DNA from: Bacteroidota bacterium
GTDB lineage: Bacteria; Bacteroidota; Bacteroidia; Flavobacteriales_E; Vicingaceae
DNA length: 64,000 bases
Direction of reading: 5' to 3'
Assembly (NCBI GenBank): GCA_013112545.1
Contig: JABFGJ010000005.1
Coordinates: forward strand, 124,001-188,000
A model generated the notes under the pieces. That model was not told the origin of the DNA, did not search any database, and saw only the letters and a program-made list of their open reading frames with translations. Made by a program: the position numbers and the translations under genes. Positions 1 to 8,124 of this stretch are shown here, one piece after another. The first letter of the stretch is position 1; each line of letters opens with the position of its first letter.

Positions 1-848
1 GCTTCATTCGATAGTTTTAAATCTAAGGGATCGAACTCGAAACCATCGATTAGGATGGTTGTTTTATCAGTGTTTCCAAAAAAATTGCTAAAGAAATTGA
101 AAATATTGACACCCCAATCAAAAAATAATTTTCCTACCCCAAACAAACCGTCAGTTGCCTCATCCAAGACCATAAATAAGAGGTCGATCCCAATGCTTTG
201 GAGGTAGCTACTTGTATTTTGCCAAGCGAGATCAGTGGGGTCTTCATTTCCTACGGGTGGTGTGATTGACATTCCTTTTAACCATGGCAAATAATAGCGT
301 AATGCAAAGTGGGTATTTACGACTTTTCCATTTGGCAAACCACTGACTATATATGTTTTTTTTGTCCAATTACTCGGATAACCACCTTTAGCGTTACCGC
401 TATTAATATCATCTAATAGGATGTCAAAGTCTCCAGCTTGAAAAGGATTAGAAGGTATAGATATGCCACCAGTTGAAGAAAGTCTTACTTGAAGACGGTC
501 TTCTCCACTACTATTTGTGTGACTTTTTGTCCAAAAGCTAATTATATCCCCATTCGTAACAGAAAATTGTTTTGTGATTAACCATTGACTTACCACATCA
601 CCTTCAGTGGGGTCCTTGGCCATTCCCGCCATCATAGCAGACGAACCTGTCCCATTTAAAGCACTACCAGAACTGGTGGAAGGTAATTTTTCCCAGCCGT
701 ACATGCCATGATTAGCTGAGCTAAGGATCTCAACACGCCATCCACTCGGGAATGTTTCGAAATTTTCTACATCCTTAATTGGATTTTGAGAAAAGGACGT
801 TTGAATTGAAAAAAGAACTATTAATGAAAGAAATAAAAGCTTTTTCAT
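1..848 (-). CDS. Secreted adhesin-like protein, choice-of-anchor J type (3' end outside window)
   Basis: The reading frame is open from an ATG at 846-848 leftward to the window edge, giving 282 residues without a stop. The first 20 or so residues are a signal peptide (MKKLLFLSLI, then a hydrophobic run ending TSFSQ). The mature start, with FETFPSGW followed by Gly-, Ser- and Asn-rich beta segments, resembles the 'choice-of-anchor J' or cleaved-adhesin module of Bacteroidota surface proteins. That module usually sits ahead of a T9SS sorting domain, which would lie outside the window. The protein is probably exported and surface-bound or released; no enzymatic motif is visible. It is divergent from the kinase/LytTR pair at 998-3363, and a direct repeat lies between them. 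Export is clear; the family name is a pattern-level judgement. Confidence 0.7.
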   Translation of the reverse strand, partial: MKKLLFLSLIVLFSIQTSFSQNPIKDVENFETFPSGWRVEILSSANHGMYGWEKLPSTSSGSALNGTGSSAMMAGMAKDPTEGDVVSQWLITKQFSVTNGDIISFWTKSHTNSSGEDRLQVRLSSTGGISIPSNPFQAGDFDILLDDINSGNAKGGYPSNWTKKTYIVSGLPNGKVVNTHFALRYYLPWLKGMSITPPVGNEDPTDLAWQNTSSYLQSIGIDLLFMVLDEATDGLFGVGKLFFDWGVNIFNFFSNFFGNTDKTTILIDGFEFDPLDLKLSNE

Positions 849-868
849 AAGAATTAATTTTATGAGCT

Positions 869-876
869 CAAATCTA
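869..876 (-). promoter_or_regulatory. Candidate -7 element for the secreted protein
   Basis: On the minus strand these bases read TAGATTTG, an exact match to the Bacteroidota -7 consensus TAnnTTTG, 20 bp before the ATG. I found no clear -33 TTG at the usual 17-23 bp, so an activator may be needed; the direct repeat at 901-937 lies just upstream. Confidence 0.4.
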
Positions 877-900
877 AGGCATCAAATAGTTATAATTAAG

Positions 901-937
901 TTTTTGCTACCAACTACCTTTTTTTGCTATTAACTAC
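901..937. promoter_or_regulatory. Direct repeat, possible LytTR operator
   Basis: Two 17-bp units, TTTTTGCTACCAACTAC (901-917) and TTTTTGCTATTAACTAC (921-937), differ at two positions and have a 20-bp period. LytTR-domain regulators bind pairs of short direct repeats about two helical turns apart. On the minus strand each unit contains AGTTGGT or AGTTAAT, close to the core of the LytTR consensus. A LytTR regulator is encoded just downstream at 2701-3363. Assignment to that protein is inference. Confidence 0.5.
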
Positions 938-997
938 GTATTTTTTATTTTTAGAGAAGAAATTGAATTGTTCCCTTTGTATTATTAAATTTCCCAA

Positions 998-2704
998 TTG
1001 AGCTCTAATTCAAAACATACCATTCTAAAGGCTATATTTTTAGTGTTAATCTATGTGGTTTCCGTAGGTTTCGAACCTAAAAATTATCCCGATAGTATTG
1101 CAAAATATTCGGCAAGCGGTGACTATGGAAAAGCAAAAGAGTTTTTAAATGAATCTCGATTAAATACGCCTATTGATAATGATTCTAACTTGGTAGAATG
1201 GCTGATTAACCATGCTCAATTAACAGCTATTATTGGGGAAAACGATAGTGCGTTATACAGTATCCAACAGGCATTAGCACTCAGTAAAAAACTAAATTCA
1301 AAATACTTACAGCATAAAATTCAAGTTCAACAAATAGAATTTAACAGAAAGCTTCGAAAATACATCCTGGCTCATAAAATAATAAAAGCACTTTTAAAAG
1401 AAGGAATAGAAGACGCTACTTTACGTTGTAGGTTTTATCATAGGTCGGCAGCGGTTTACAATGAAATGCACTACGGTAACTTGAAGTCAAGTACCTTAGA
1501 TAGCGCAAGGCTATTTGCGGAAACAGCCTTAACCCTAGCTAAGCAACTAAACAACATATCTGCTCAAGCTACTTGTTATAATGAGCTAGGTGATATTTAT
1601 GAAAAAATGAATGCTCCTGAGCTCAGTTATAAAAATTACCACGAGGCCATTAAATTATGGAAGGGAGAGAACAATTTTGAAAGGTATAACGCAATAAAAA
1701 ATTTAGGTAAATTCTTTTTCAAAAACCAATTGTACGATTCTTCTCTATACTATTATAATTATGCTTTGGTTAATGTTAAAAACAGTAAAGATTTTGCATT
1801 AATCTCTAACGTTTATGGTGGATTAAAAGAGGCTTACTTTGGAAAGGGGGATTCTCTCAACGGCCATAAAAGCCATGTTTACGAGGTTTATAATATGGCA
1901 TTACTTGGTGAACAAATAATGAAAAGCAGAATCAATGAATTATATGTTGAACTTGAAACCGAGGTAAAGGAAAAGGAGATTGTAAAGAAGGAAGTTGAAC
2001 TAAAACAAAAAGATAAGCAGTTTAAATACTTTTCTGTCTTTGGGGTGTTGCTGTTAATTGTGATCATCTTTTTAATTTACTCTTTCTATATATCAAAAAA
2101 GAAAAATAAACTATTGAGGAAGTTAAATGACGAAAACCAATTTTTGATTGGTGAAACTAATCACCGCGTAAAAAATAATTTACAATTAATTATTTCCCTC
2201 ATCGGTAGAGAAATGTATAAGTATAAAGGAGAGGTTACCTCCCTTGAAAGCATTTCAGACAAAATAAATGCAATAGCATCGTTGCACCAGCAACTCTATT
2301 TAAACGAATCAATAAGCGCTATTTCGGTTAAAGCTTATGTCTATAATATCTATGAAAATTTGAAAGATAGTATGGCTCTTTCTGATTTTAACCTTGAAAT
2401 GGATATAGAGGATACAGAATTACCTGCTGAAAAGGCAACTTATTTGGGCTTACTAATAACAGAACTAATTACCAATACAGCTAAACATGCTTATGACTTG
2501 AGTGACGAGAAGCTCATTGGATTAAAAATATTTAAGAAGGAAAATAAGTTAGTTTTAAACTATTTTGATAACGGTAAAGGCATAGCCGAGGGAATTAAGC
2601 TAAAGTTGATAGATTTGTTGGTAAAGCAGCTGGAAGGAGAAATAACTCCCTTTCAACATGAAGGTATTAGTGGTTATTCGGTTCAATTAAAATTTATGAT
2701 ATGA
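998..2704 (+). CDS. TPR sensor histidine kinase, HisKA_2 type
   Basis: This 568-residue protein begins at a TTG; the first in-frame ATG lies about 155 residues downstream, after several TPR-like helices, so TTG is preferred. It has an N-terminal hydrophobic segment (about 8-25), helical TPR-like repeats (about 30-320), a coiled coil, a membrane segment (about 343-365), a HisKA_2 box NHRVKNNLQ with the phospho-acceptor His near residue 389, and an ATPase domain with an N box (ELITNTAKHA) and a G1 box (DNGKGI). It should phosphorylate the LytTR regulator encoded next, whose ATG overlaps its stop by 4 bp. The oddity is that the lid and G2 box after G1 appear shortened and lack the usual glycines, so kinase activity may be altered. 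Confidence 0.85.
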   Translation: MSSNSKHTILKAIFLVLIYVVSVGFEPKNYPDSIAKYSASGDYGKAKEFLNESRLNTPIDNDSNLVEWLINHAQLTAIIGENDSALYSIQQALALSKKLNSKYLQHKIQVQQIEFNRKLRKYILAHKIIKALLKEGIEDATLRCRFYHRSAAVYNEMHYGNLKSSTLDSARLFAETALTLAKQLNNISAQATCYNELGDIYEKMNAPELSYKNYHEAIKLWKGENNFERYNAIKNLGKFFFKNQLYDSSLYYYNYALVNVKNSKDFALISNVYGGLKEAYFGKGDSLNGHKSHVYEVYNMALLGEQIMKSRINELYVELETEVKEKEIVKKEVELKQKDKQFKYFSVFGVLLLIVIIFLIYSFYISKKKNKLLRKLNDENQFLIGETNHRVKNNLQLIISLIGREMYKYKGEVTSLESISDKINAIASLHQQLYLNESISAISVKAYVYNIYENLKDSMALSDFNLEMDIEDTELPAEKATYLGLLITELITNTAKHAYDLSDEKLIGLKIFKKENKLVLNYFDNGKGIAEGIKLKLIDLLVKQLEGEITPFQHEGISGYSVQLKFMI

Positions 2705-3363
2705 AAGTCATTATTGTAGAAGATGATTTTTTAATAGCAGACCATTTAAGTATGATGCTTGAAGAACAAGGAGTTAAGGTATTAGATGTAGTTAATTCTG
2801 TGGATTTAGCTTTAAAACTGCTTCCCAATGACCCAGATTTACTTTTTGTTGACATTCGATTAAAAGGCGAAAAAACGGGTATCGATTTAGGAGAGATATT
2901 AAGCGAAAAAAAGATTCCATTTATTTATGTTTCTGCTAATAATGAAATGACTACGCTTAAAAAAGCAACCAAAACAAACCCTTTAAGCTATATTACAAAA
3001 CCCTACAAGAAAAGTGATGTTATAGCTCAATTGGAATTATTCAAAATGAACTATATACGCACTTATGAAGTAAAAACGACTTTTGGTAAAAAACAAATCA
3101 AAATTTCTGACATTATTTACTTCGAAAGCGACAAGTCTTATGTGAAAATCGTTACGAACAAAGCAATTTATTCTGAGCGTAACAGTATGGCTGATTTAGA
3201 AAAAAGACTTAAAGGTGATTTTATTCGAATCCATCGAAGCTTTTTAGTTAATATCAACCATGTCGGTGAGTACACTTCAACTCACCTTTACATGAAAGAA
3301 AAAACAATTCCAATATCTAGAAAATATAAAGAGCAGTTAAAAGAATTAATGAGGGGAGGGTAA
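2701..3363 (+). CDS. LytTR-family response regulator
   Basis: The protein has 220 residues. An N-terminal receiver domain (1-115) carries the acidic pair in VEDD (residues 7-8), the phospho-acceptor Asp at about 51 (LLFVDIRLKG), and a conserved Lys in ITKPYKK. A LytTR DNA-binding domain follows (about 122-218; KTFGKK, FIRIHRSFLVN). It is translationally coupled to the kinase at 998-2704 through an ATGA overlap, so the two form a cognate pair. LytTR proteins bind paired direct repeats; a suitable repeat lies at 901-937 between this operon and the divergent secreted protein, suggesting that gene or the operon itself as a target. The target is inferred. Confidence 0.9.
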   Translation: MKVIIVEDDFLIADHLSMMLEEQGVKVLDVVNSVDLALKLLPNDPDLLFVDIRLKGEKTGIDLGEILSEKKIPFIYVSANNEMTTLKKATKTNPLSYITKPYKKSDVIAQLELFKMNYIRTYEVKTTFGKKQIKISDIIYFESDKSYVKIVTNKAIYSERNSMADLEKRLKGDFIRIHRSFLVNINHVGEYTSTHLYMKEKTIPISRKYKEQLKELMRGG

Positions 3364-3428
3364 TAAAACTCCCGCTTCATGAATAAAAACGAGAGTTTCA
3401 CTTTATATTTTGTAACTTTTTCAGTATT

Positions 3429-3608
3429 CTAAATTATGCTTCTTTGGTAAACTACTTTCCGGTTAATTAGTATTCTTCCGAACTCATCTATAAACCGTAC
3501 CTCAACATTCATTATAAAATCTTTAGGTTTTTGTAAATTTAGTTCATTGGTAAACGGATTTGGAAAACTACCAATTGTTGATCCATTTTTACAAGCTCTT
3601 GATTCTAC
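3429..3608 (-). pseudogene. Remnant of a T9SS C-terminal sorting domain
   Basis: On the minus strand a 59-codon stretch lies between an in-frame TAG (3609-3611) and a TAG (3429-3431). It reads through a FPNPF motif, then EVRFIDEFGR, and ends in a short Arg/Ser/Ile tail, which is the layout of a type A T9SS sorting domain (compare LYPNP and the GR turn in the intact cargo proteins of this window). There is no start codon or upstream cargo region. It looks like the 3' end of a lost exported-protein gene. Confidence 0.5.
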
Positions 3609-3611
3609 CTA

Positions 3612-3804
3612 GCATAGTCAATTTTTGAAAGCTATAAAGCAGCAATGTTAAGGTACTCTTCTCCAAATAAGGTCAAAAAGTACATCGAAGATAAATTCTA
3701 ATCGATTAGTGTAGTACTTGAACCAACCCACTTAGCTGATTTTGATACACTGTAGCCAATCCGAATATCTTGTTTAAGTTACTGACTTGATTAGAAATAC
3801 ATGC
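3612..3804. other. Non-coding stretch without recognised content
   Basis: This is the rest of the 3364-3880 gap, between the T9SS remnant and the hpd terminator. It contains only short reading frames (the longest attractive one is an 18-codon frame near 3645) and no tRNA-like fold or repeat that I could recognise. It may be decayed DNA from the same lost gene region. Confidence 0.4.
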
Positions 3805-3807
3805 CAT

Positions 3808-3862
3808 AAAAAAAGCCCATGTCACAAAATTCTGCTTCGCTCAGTTTGACATGGGCTTTTAT
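3808..3862 (-). terminator. Rho-independent terminator of hpd
   Basis: A perfect 10-bp stem, GCCCATGTCA (3815-3824) with TGACATGGGC (3847-3856), encloses a 22-nt loop and is flanked by A/T runs on both sides. On the minus strand it is followed by seven consecutive T residues, directly after the hpd stop codon, so it should end the leftward hmgA-hpd transcript. The A/T tails on both sides could make it bidirectional. Confidence 0.75.
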
Positions 3863-3880
3863 ATTTTAAATAAGTGGGTT

Positions 3881-5041
3881 TTACAACGTCCCCCTTTGTT
3901 CTTGCTCTCTTTCTATGGATTCAAACAAAGCTTTGAAGTTTCCTGCTCCAAAACCTCTAGCACCCATTCGTTGTATGATTTCAAAAAATAAGGTTGGCCT
4001 GTCTTCTAACGGCTTGGTAAATATTTGCAATAAGTATCCTTCCTCGTCTGCATCAATCATAATTCCTAAACTCATCAACGTTTTGATGTCTTCTTGCAAT
4101 TCATGACTAAATTCTTCTAATCGACCTGGAACCGCTTTGTAATATTCATCTGGGGGAGTTGACAAAAACTCTATCCCTCTGCTTCTTAAATCACTTACAG
4201 TTTTTATTATGTCGTCAGTAGCAACAGCAATGTGCTGAACACCAGGGCCTTCATAAAAGTCTAAGTATTCTTCAATTTGTGATTTCTTTTTCCCCTCAGC
4301 AGGCTCGTTTATTGGAAACTTAATTCTACCGTTTCCGTTACTCATTACCTTACTCATCAACGCGGAGTATTCCGTATGAATTTGCTTGTCGTCAAAGGAT
4401 AAGAAGTTTACAAATCCCATTACATCTTCATACCATTTTACCCAAATATTCATTTCATTCCAGCCTACATTACCTACCATGTGATCGATGTATTTTAAGC
4501 CAGTTGGTGCTGGATTATAGTCTGACTCCCATTTTCTAAATCCTGGCAAAAATTGTCCCTTGTAGTTTTTGCGTTCTACAAATAGGTGAACAGTTTCTCC
4601 ATAAGTATAAATGCCCGATCTTACCACTTCTCCATGTTCATCTTTCTCTACAGTTGGTTCCATGTATGATTTTGCTCCTCTTGAAGTTGTTTCTTCCCAT
4701 GATTTTCTAGCATCTTCAACCCAAAGAGCAATTACTTTTACACCATCGCCATGTTTTACAATGTGGTCGTTAATTGGGCTTTTAGAATTTAAAGGCGTAG
4801 TTAATACCAATCGAATTTTATCTTGTTTTAGCACATAGGATACTTTATCTCTACTCCCAGTCTCTAAGCCTTTGTAGGCATAAGATTGAAACCCAAAAGC
4901 AGTTTTATAAAAATGTGCTGCTTGTTTCGCATTTCCTACGTAAAACTCTACGTAATCTGTTCCTAATAGAGGCAAAAAGTCTTGTGCCCCTTCAAAAATT
5001 TTTTCTAAGCCGTAGTTTACGGATTCCGGTTGTTTTTTCAT
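3881..5041 (-). CDS. hpd: 4-hydroxyphenylpyruvate dioxygenase
   Basis: This non-haem Fe(II) enzyme converts 4-hydroxyphenylpyruvate and O2 to homogentisate and CO2, the second step of tyrosine breakdown. The 386-residue length is normal for the bacterial family. Two vicinal-oxygen-chelate domains are visible (about 22-160 and 182-345). The three predicted iron ligands are His187 (YIDHMVGNV), His270 (GVQHIAVA) and Glu354 (FFEIIQR), and the family's C-terminal GFGAGNFKALFESIE signature is present. It lies 42 bp downstream of the four-helix-bundle gene and in the same direction as hmgA, which encodes the next enzyme. A strong terminator follows. Identity is very secure. Confidence 0.95.
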   Translation of the reverse strand: MKKQPESVNYGLEKIFEGAQDFLPLLGTDYVEFYVGNAKQAAHFYKTAFGFQSYAYKGLETGSRDKVSYVLKQDKIRLVLTTPLNSKSPINDHIVKHGDGVKVIALWVEDARKSWEETTSRGAKSYMEPTVEKDEHGEVVRSGIYTYGETVHLFVERKNYKGQFLPGFRKWESDYNPAPTGLKYIDHMVGNVGWNEMNIWVKWYEDVMGFVNFLSFDDKQIHTEYSALMSKVMSNGNGRIKFPINEPAEGKKKSQIEEYLDFYEGPGVQHIAVATDDIIKTVSDLRSRGIEFLSTPPDEYYKAVPGRLEEFSHELQEDIKTLMSLGIMIDADEEGYLLQIFTKPLEDRPTLFFEIIQRMGARGFGAGNFKALFESIEREQEQRGTL

Positions 5042-5076
5042 AGTTATTTAAGAATTAGGAGGAAAGAATATAGAAT

Positions 5077-5094
5077 AAAGACTCTAAAGTCTTT
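5077..5094 (-). terminator. Small hairpin at the end of the four-helix-bundle gene
   Basis: The inverted repeat AAAGACT (5077-5083) and AGTCTTT (5088-5094) has a 4-nt loop and overlaps the stop codon of the gene at 5084-5440. The T-rich tail is better on the plus strand than on the minus strand. It may attenuate transcription into hpd; support is weak. Confidence 0.3.
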
Positions 5095-5440
5095 TTTGAA
5101 AACCCATGGTCCTCTTCTGAAATTCTTCTATGTTCTTTTCTATCTGTGTTAATTTTTCGTGTGTAATGTATTTTCTTTTTTCTGCTAATATTAGTTGAGT
5201 GCTCAATTCAAAAGTGGATCCAAGCGAAATATCTAGAAAGTGAGCAAATGACTTATCTGTTCTTACAGAACCTTCGGCGATATTACTGGGAATAGAAATT
5301 GAGCAATTATTAATTTGCGAAGTTAATCCAAATTTCTCTTCCTTAGGAAAACACGATTTAATTTCAAAAACTTCATTAGCAATCTCGATTCCTAAACTCC
5401 AATTTTTAAGATTTTTATAGTTATGTCTTTTCCGATCCAA
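5084..5440 (-). CDS. Four-helix-bundle protein (S23/23S rRNA intervening-sequence type)
   Basis: This 118-residue protein opens with KNLKNWSLGIEIANEVFEI and has the internal signature PSNIAEGSVRTDKSF, characteristic of the four-helix-bundle family first seen as ORFs inside 23S rRNA intervening sequences and related to retroelement accessory protein Avd. Its molecular role is not known; members form pentameric helical bundles. The start is a TTG. It interrupts the functional pair hmgA-hpd, with 91 bp of spacer on its hmgA side that carries an imperfect 13-bp direct repeat (5490-5502 and 5520-5532). Such genes are scattered singly through Bacteroidota genomes, so an insertion into the operon is a reasonable reading, though not shown. 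Confidence 0.85.
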   Translation of the reverse strand: MDRKRHNYKNLKNWSLGIEIANEVFEIKSCFPKEEKFGLTSQINNCSISIPSNIAEGSVRTDKSFAHFLDISLGSTFELSTQLILAEKRKYITHEKLTQIEKNIEEFQKRTMGFQKRL

Positions 5441-5531
5441 AATAATTTCTGTAATAACTTATTCCCAAAATCAACCTTTTATTTCTAATAGCGAAGCGGT
5501 CTAGCTTCTTACTTCTATCAGCACAGCGATC

Positions 5532-6689
5532 TTAATGTATCCAACTCTTATAATACTTTCCATCATCAATTTTCATAGCATTTTCCGTAACTTTTAATGG
5601 CTTAAATGTGTCTAACATAACTGCCAGTTCTTGGGTGTCTTTCTGCCCTACACTTCTCTCATAAGCTCCAGGGTGCGGTCCATGAGGAATTCCAGCTTGG
5701 TGCAAAGTAATTTGACCTTGAGCAATATCATTTCGACTCATGAAATCGCCATCAACATAATACAGTACTTCATCAGAATCTATATTGCTATGGTTGTATG
5801 GTGCTGGAATAGCTTGTGGATGATAATCATAAAGACGAGGTACGAATGAACAAATTACAAAACCACCCCCTTCAAACATTTGGTGAACAGTAGGTGGCTG
5901 ATGAACTCTTCCTGTTATTGGTTCAAAATCGTGAATAGAAATAGCATAAGGATAATTTAGCCCATCCCAACCAACAACATCAAACGGATGAGATGCATAT
6001 AAATAATCGTGAATGATGCCTTCTTTCTTAATTTTTATAATAAAATCTCCTAACTCATCATGAGTCTCTAAATCTTTTGGTGTTCTTATGTCTCTTTCGC
6101 AATAAGGCGAATGTTCTAATAGTTGGCCAAACCAATTTCGGTAACGCTTGGGTGTGTAAACAGGACTATACGATTCAATTACCAAGTGTCTATTGTCTTC
6201 CGAATCGAATTCCATTTGATAAATCATTCCTCTAGGAATAACCAAGTAATCGCCATATTTGAAATCGATATTACCAAGCATTGTTCTCAACTTACCACTG
6301 CCTTTGTGAATAAAAATCACTTCATCGGCGTCAGTATTTTTATAGAAATAAGCTTTCATTGATTTTTTAGGTGCAGCTAAGCCCATAAGTACATCTGAGT
6401 TGCACAACATCACTTCTCGCGACTCTAAATAATCATCCGTTGGTTTTACATCAAAACCAATTAATCTTCGAGATTTAAAATTTTTCTCTACTGCTATTTT
6501 GGGTCTAACGTCTTTAGAGCCTAAGTATTCTTTAACCATCGTTGGCCGATGAGTATGATACAGCAATGTTGACATCCCATCGAAACCAACCGTTCCAAAT
6601 AGTTGTTCGTAATACAAAGAGCCATCTGCTTTTTTAAACGTGATGTGTCTTTTGTTTGGAATCTTTCCTAAAGTTCTATAAAATGGCAT
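5532..6689 (-). CDS. hmgA: Homogentisate 1,2-dioxygenase
   Basis: The 385-residue cupin-fold enzyme opens the aromatic ring of homogentisate with O2 to give maleylacetoacetate. Visible family features are the central cupin (DEVIFIHKGSGKL, around residues 123-135), the later His-rich iron region with the motif QAGIPHGPHPGAYE near residue 340, and DEVLYYVDGDF around 305. It is slightly shorter than the human and Pseudomonas enzymes, as is usual for Bacteroidota homologues. It is the first gene of the leftward set hmgA, four-helix-bundle gene, hpd. Fumarylacetoacetase, which would complete the route, is not in the window. Confidence 0.93.
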   Translation of the reverse strand: MPFYRTLGKIPNKRHITFKKADGSLYYEQLFGTVGFDGMSTLLYHTHRPTMVKEYLGSKDVRPKIAVEKNFKSRRLIGFDVKPTDDYLESREVMLCNSDVLMGLAAPKKSMKAYFYKNTDADEVIFIHKGSGKLRTMLGNIDFKYGDYLVIPRGMIYQMEFDSEDNRHLVIESYSPVYTPKRYRNWFGQLLEHSPYCERDIRTPKDLETHDELGDFIIKIKKEGIIHDYLYASHPFDVVGWDGLNYPYAISIHDFEPITGRVHQPPTVHQMFEGGGFVICSFVPRLYDYHPQAIPAPYNHSNIDSDEVLYYVDGDFMSRNDIAQGQITLHQAGIPHGPHPGAYERSVGQKDTQELAVMLDTFKPLKVTENAMKIDDGKYYKSWIH

Positions 6690-6747
6690 TTCTTATTTTT
6701 TTAATGTTCTAAATTAACAATGTTCTAATTATTTCACGAAGAAAATA

Positions 6748-7779
6748 TTAGATTTCATTCAATTTTGGTCTTAGTCTGCTTTTATAAACAGCATGTGCAT
6801 CTGTTTTTAATTTCCCTTTTCTAATTTTTCGTTGTTCTTCAATTGGCAAATTAGCAATTTCTTGACACCCTGGGGTGCAAGCTCCATCATATTTTTCATT
6901 ACATGTTTCACACTGGATAAACAACAAGTGGCAGTCGTCGTTAGAGCAATTGGTGTGGTCGTCACACAAGTTTCCACATTGATGACATTTGCTAATTATT
7001 TCATCAGAAATACGCTCTCCTAGCCGCTCATCGAAAACAAAGTTTTTTCCAATAAATTTATTCTCTAAATTCTCCGCTTTTATTTGCCTTACATAATCAA
7101 TGATTCCACCATATAATTGATTGACATCGGCATAACCCTTATGTTTTAAATACGCACTGGCCTTTTCACAGCGAATTCCTCCTGTGCAATACAACAACAC
7201 CTTTTTGTCTTCCTTGCCTTTCAAAATTTCTTCCACTTGAGGTAATTCTTCACGAAAAGTATCTGCATCAGGACAAATAGCCTTTTCAAAATGACCTATC
7301 TCACTTTCGTAATGGTTTCTCATGTCTATAACAATAGCGTTTGGGTTTTGAAGCGCTTCATTAAACTCTTTAGCCGTTAAGTGTTTTCCAACATTGGTAA
7401 CATCAAAAGTGCCGTCGTCTAAACCATCGGCAACGATCTTATATCGCACTTTAACTTTTAGCTTATAAAACGATTTGCCATCGTCTTCAACCGCAATTTT
7501 AAAAGGTATTTCCTTGAAGTAGTCTCGAACATAAAGTTTTTCAACAAATTCATCCCAATTGTGCTCAGGCACACTCATTTGTGCATTTACTCCTTCTCGA
7601 GCCAAATAGGTTCGGCCAAACACATTTAACTCAGACCATTCTTTATAAAGCTCATTTCTAAGTTCATTTGGGTTATCAATAATTACATATCTATAAAAGG
7701 AAACAGTGATTCTTTTGAAATCCTCCAACATGAGTTTTTCTTTCAAAATGCGCTTGTCGTATTTATTGTACAATTCCAT
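6748..7779 (-). CDS. trhO: tRNA uridine(34) hydroxylase, rhodanese family
   Basis: The 343-residue protein matches the YceA/TrhO family, which uses O2 to hydroxylate the wobble uridine of certain tRNAs to 5-hydroxyuridine. An N-terminal acylphosphatase-like domain (about 20-125; [10 protein letters not shown]) is followed by a rhodanese domain (about 135-235) with the catalytic loop [11 protein letters not shown], and by a Cys-rich tail (CHQCG, CSNDDCH, CETC) likely to bind metal. The ATG at 7777-7779 is well placed. A -7 element (7802-7809) and an FNR-like box (7834-7845) lie upstream, suggesting oxygen-dependent control of an O2-using enzyme. The 58-bp gap to hmgA leaves shared transcription open. 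Confidence 0.9.
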   Translation of the reverse strand: MELYNKYDKRILKEKLMLEDFKRITVSFYRYVIIDNPNELRNELYKEWSELNVFGRTYLAREGVNAQMSVPEHNWDEFVEKLYVRDYFKEIPFKIAVEDDGKSFYKLKVKVRYKIVADGLDDGTFDVTNVGKHLTAKEFNEALQNPNAIVIDMRNHYESEIGHFEKAICPDADTFREELPQVEEILKGKEDKKVLLYCTGGIRCEKASAYLKHKGYADVNQLYGGIIDYVRQIKAENLENKFIGKNFVFDERLGERISDEIISKCHQCGNLCDDHTNCSNDDCHLLFIQCETCNEKYDGACTPGCQEIANLPIEEQRKIRKGKLKTDAHAVYKSRLRPKLNEI

Positions 7780-7801
7780 AAGGCCATTATTAAGGAGCTT
7801 A

Positions 7802-7809
7802 CAAAGTTA
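7802..7809 (-). promoter_or_regulatory. -7 element of the trhO promoter
   Basis: The minus strand reads TAACTTTG, an exact match to TAnnTTTG, 22 bp before the trhO ATG. The FNR-like box centre lies 30.5 bp upstream of its first base, the spacing expected for class II activation by Crp/Fnr proteins. Confidence 0.5.
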
Positions 7810-7833
7810 CGCAAAGCTAGATTGTAGTAAAAA

Positions 7834-7845
7834 TGATAAATGTCA
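7834..7845 (-). promoter_or_regulatory. FNR-like operator upstream of trhO
   Basis: The plus strand reads TGATAAATGTCA; its complement, TGACATTTATCA, is identical to the site before ccoS (50805-50816) and differs only in the two centre bases from the site before ccoI (48306-48317). It fits the FNR box TGAT-N4-ATCA with one mismatch. Confidence 0.55.
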
Positions 7846-8124
7846 GCTTGAAGAGACTTTAGCTGTTAGACTTTCGGCGCAAGAAGACATGCTCAATAGT
7901 TTTCCAAATCTCTGAGTCCTGATTTCATCTTTCACATTTCTTATTTTCATAAATGTGCCTAAAGTTTGAAGTATTTCAAGTTAATTAAGTCTAATTTAAT
8001 TACCAATCTGTTTATGACCAATTAATAATCAGAGCATTCTGTACTTTTTACTCTAAGGTCTAAGTAAATAAATTATAGAATACTTAATAGTATCTCATTC
8101 GCCTTTAAACCCAATACAATTAAG

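Larger units (their letters stand above)
7780..8124. other. Intergenic region between trhO and a T9SS cargo gene
   Basis: These 345 bp lie between two leftward genes. The trhO-proximal end carries the promoter and FNR-like box described separately. I found no coding potential in the remainder (about 7850-8124), which is AT-rich and has no clear terminator for the gene ending at 8125. Confidence 0.5.
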
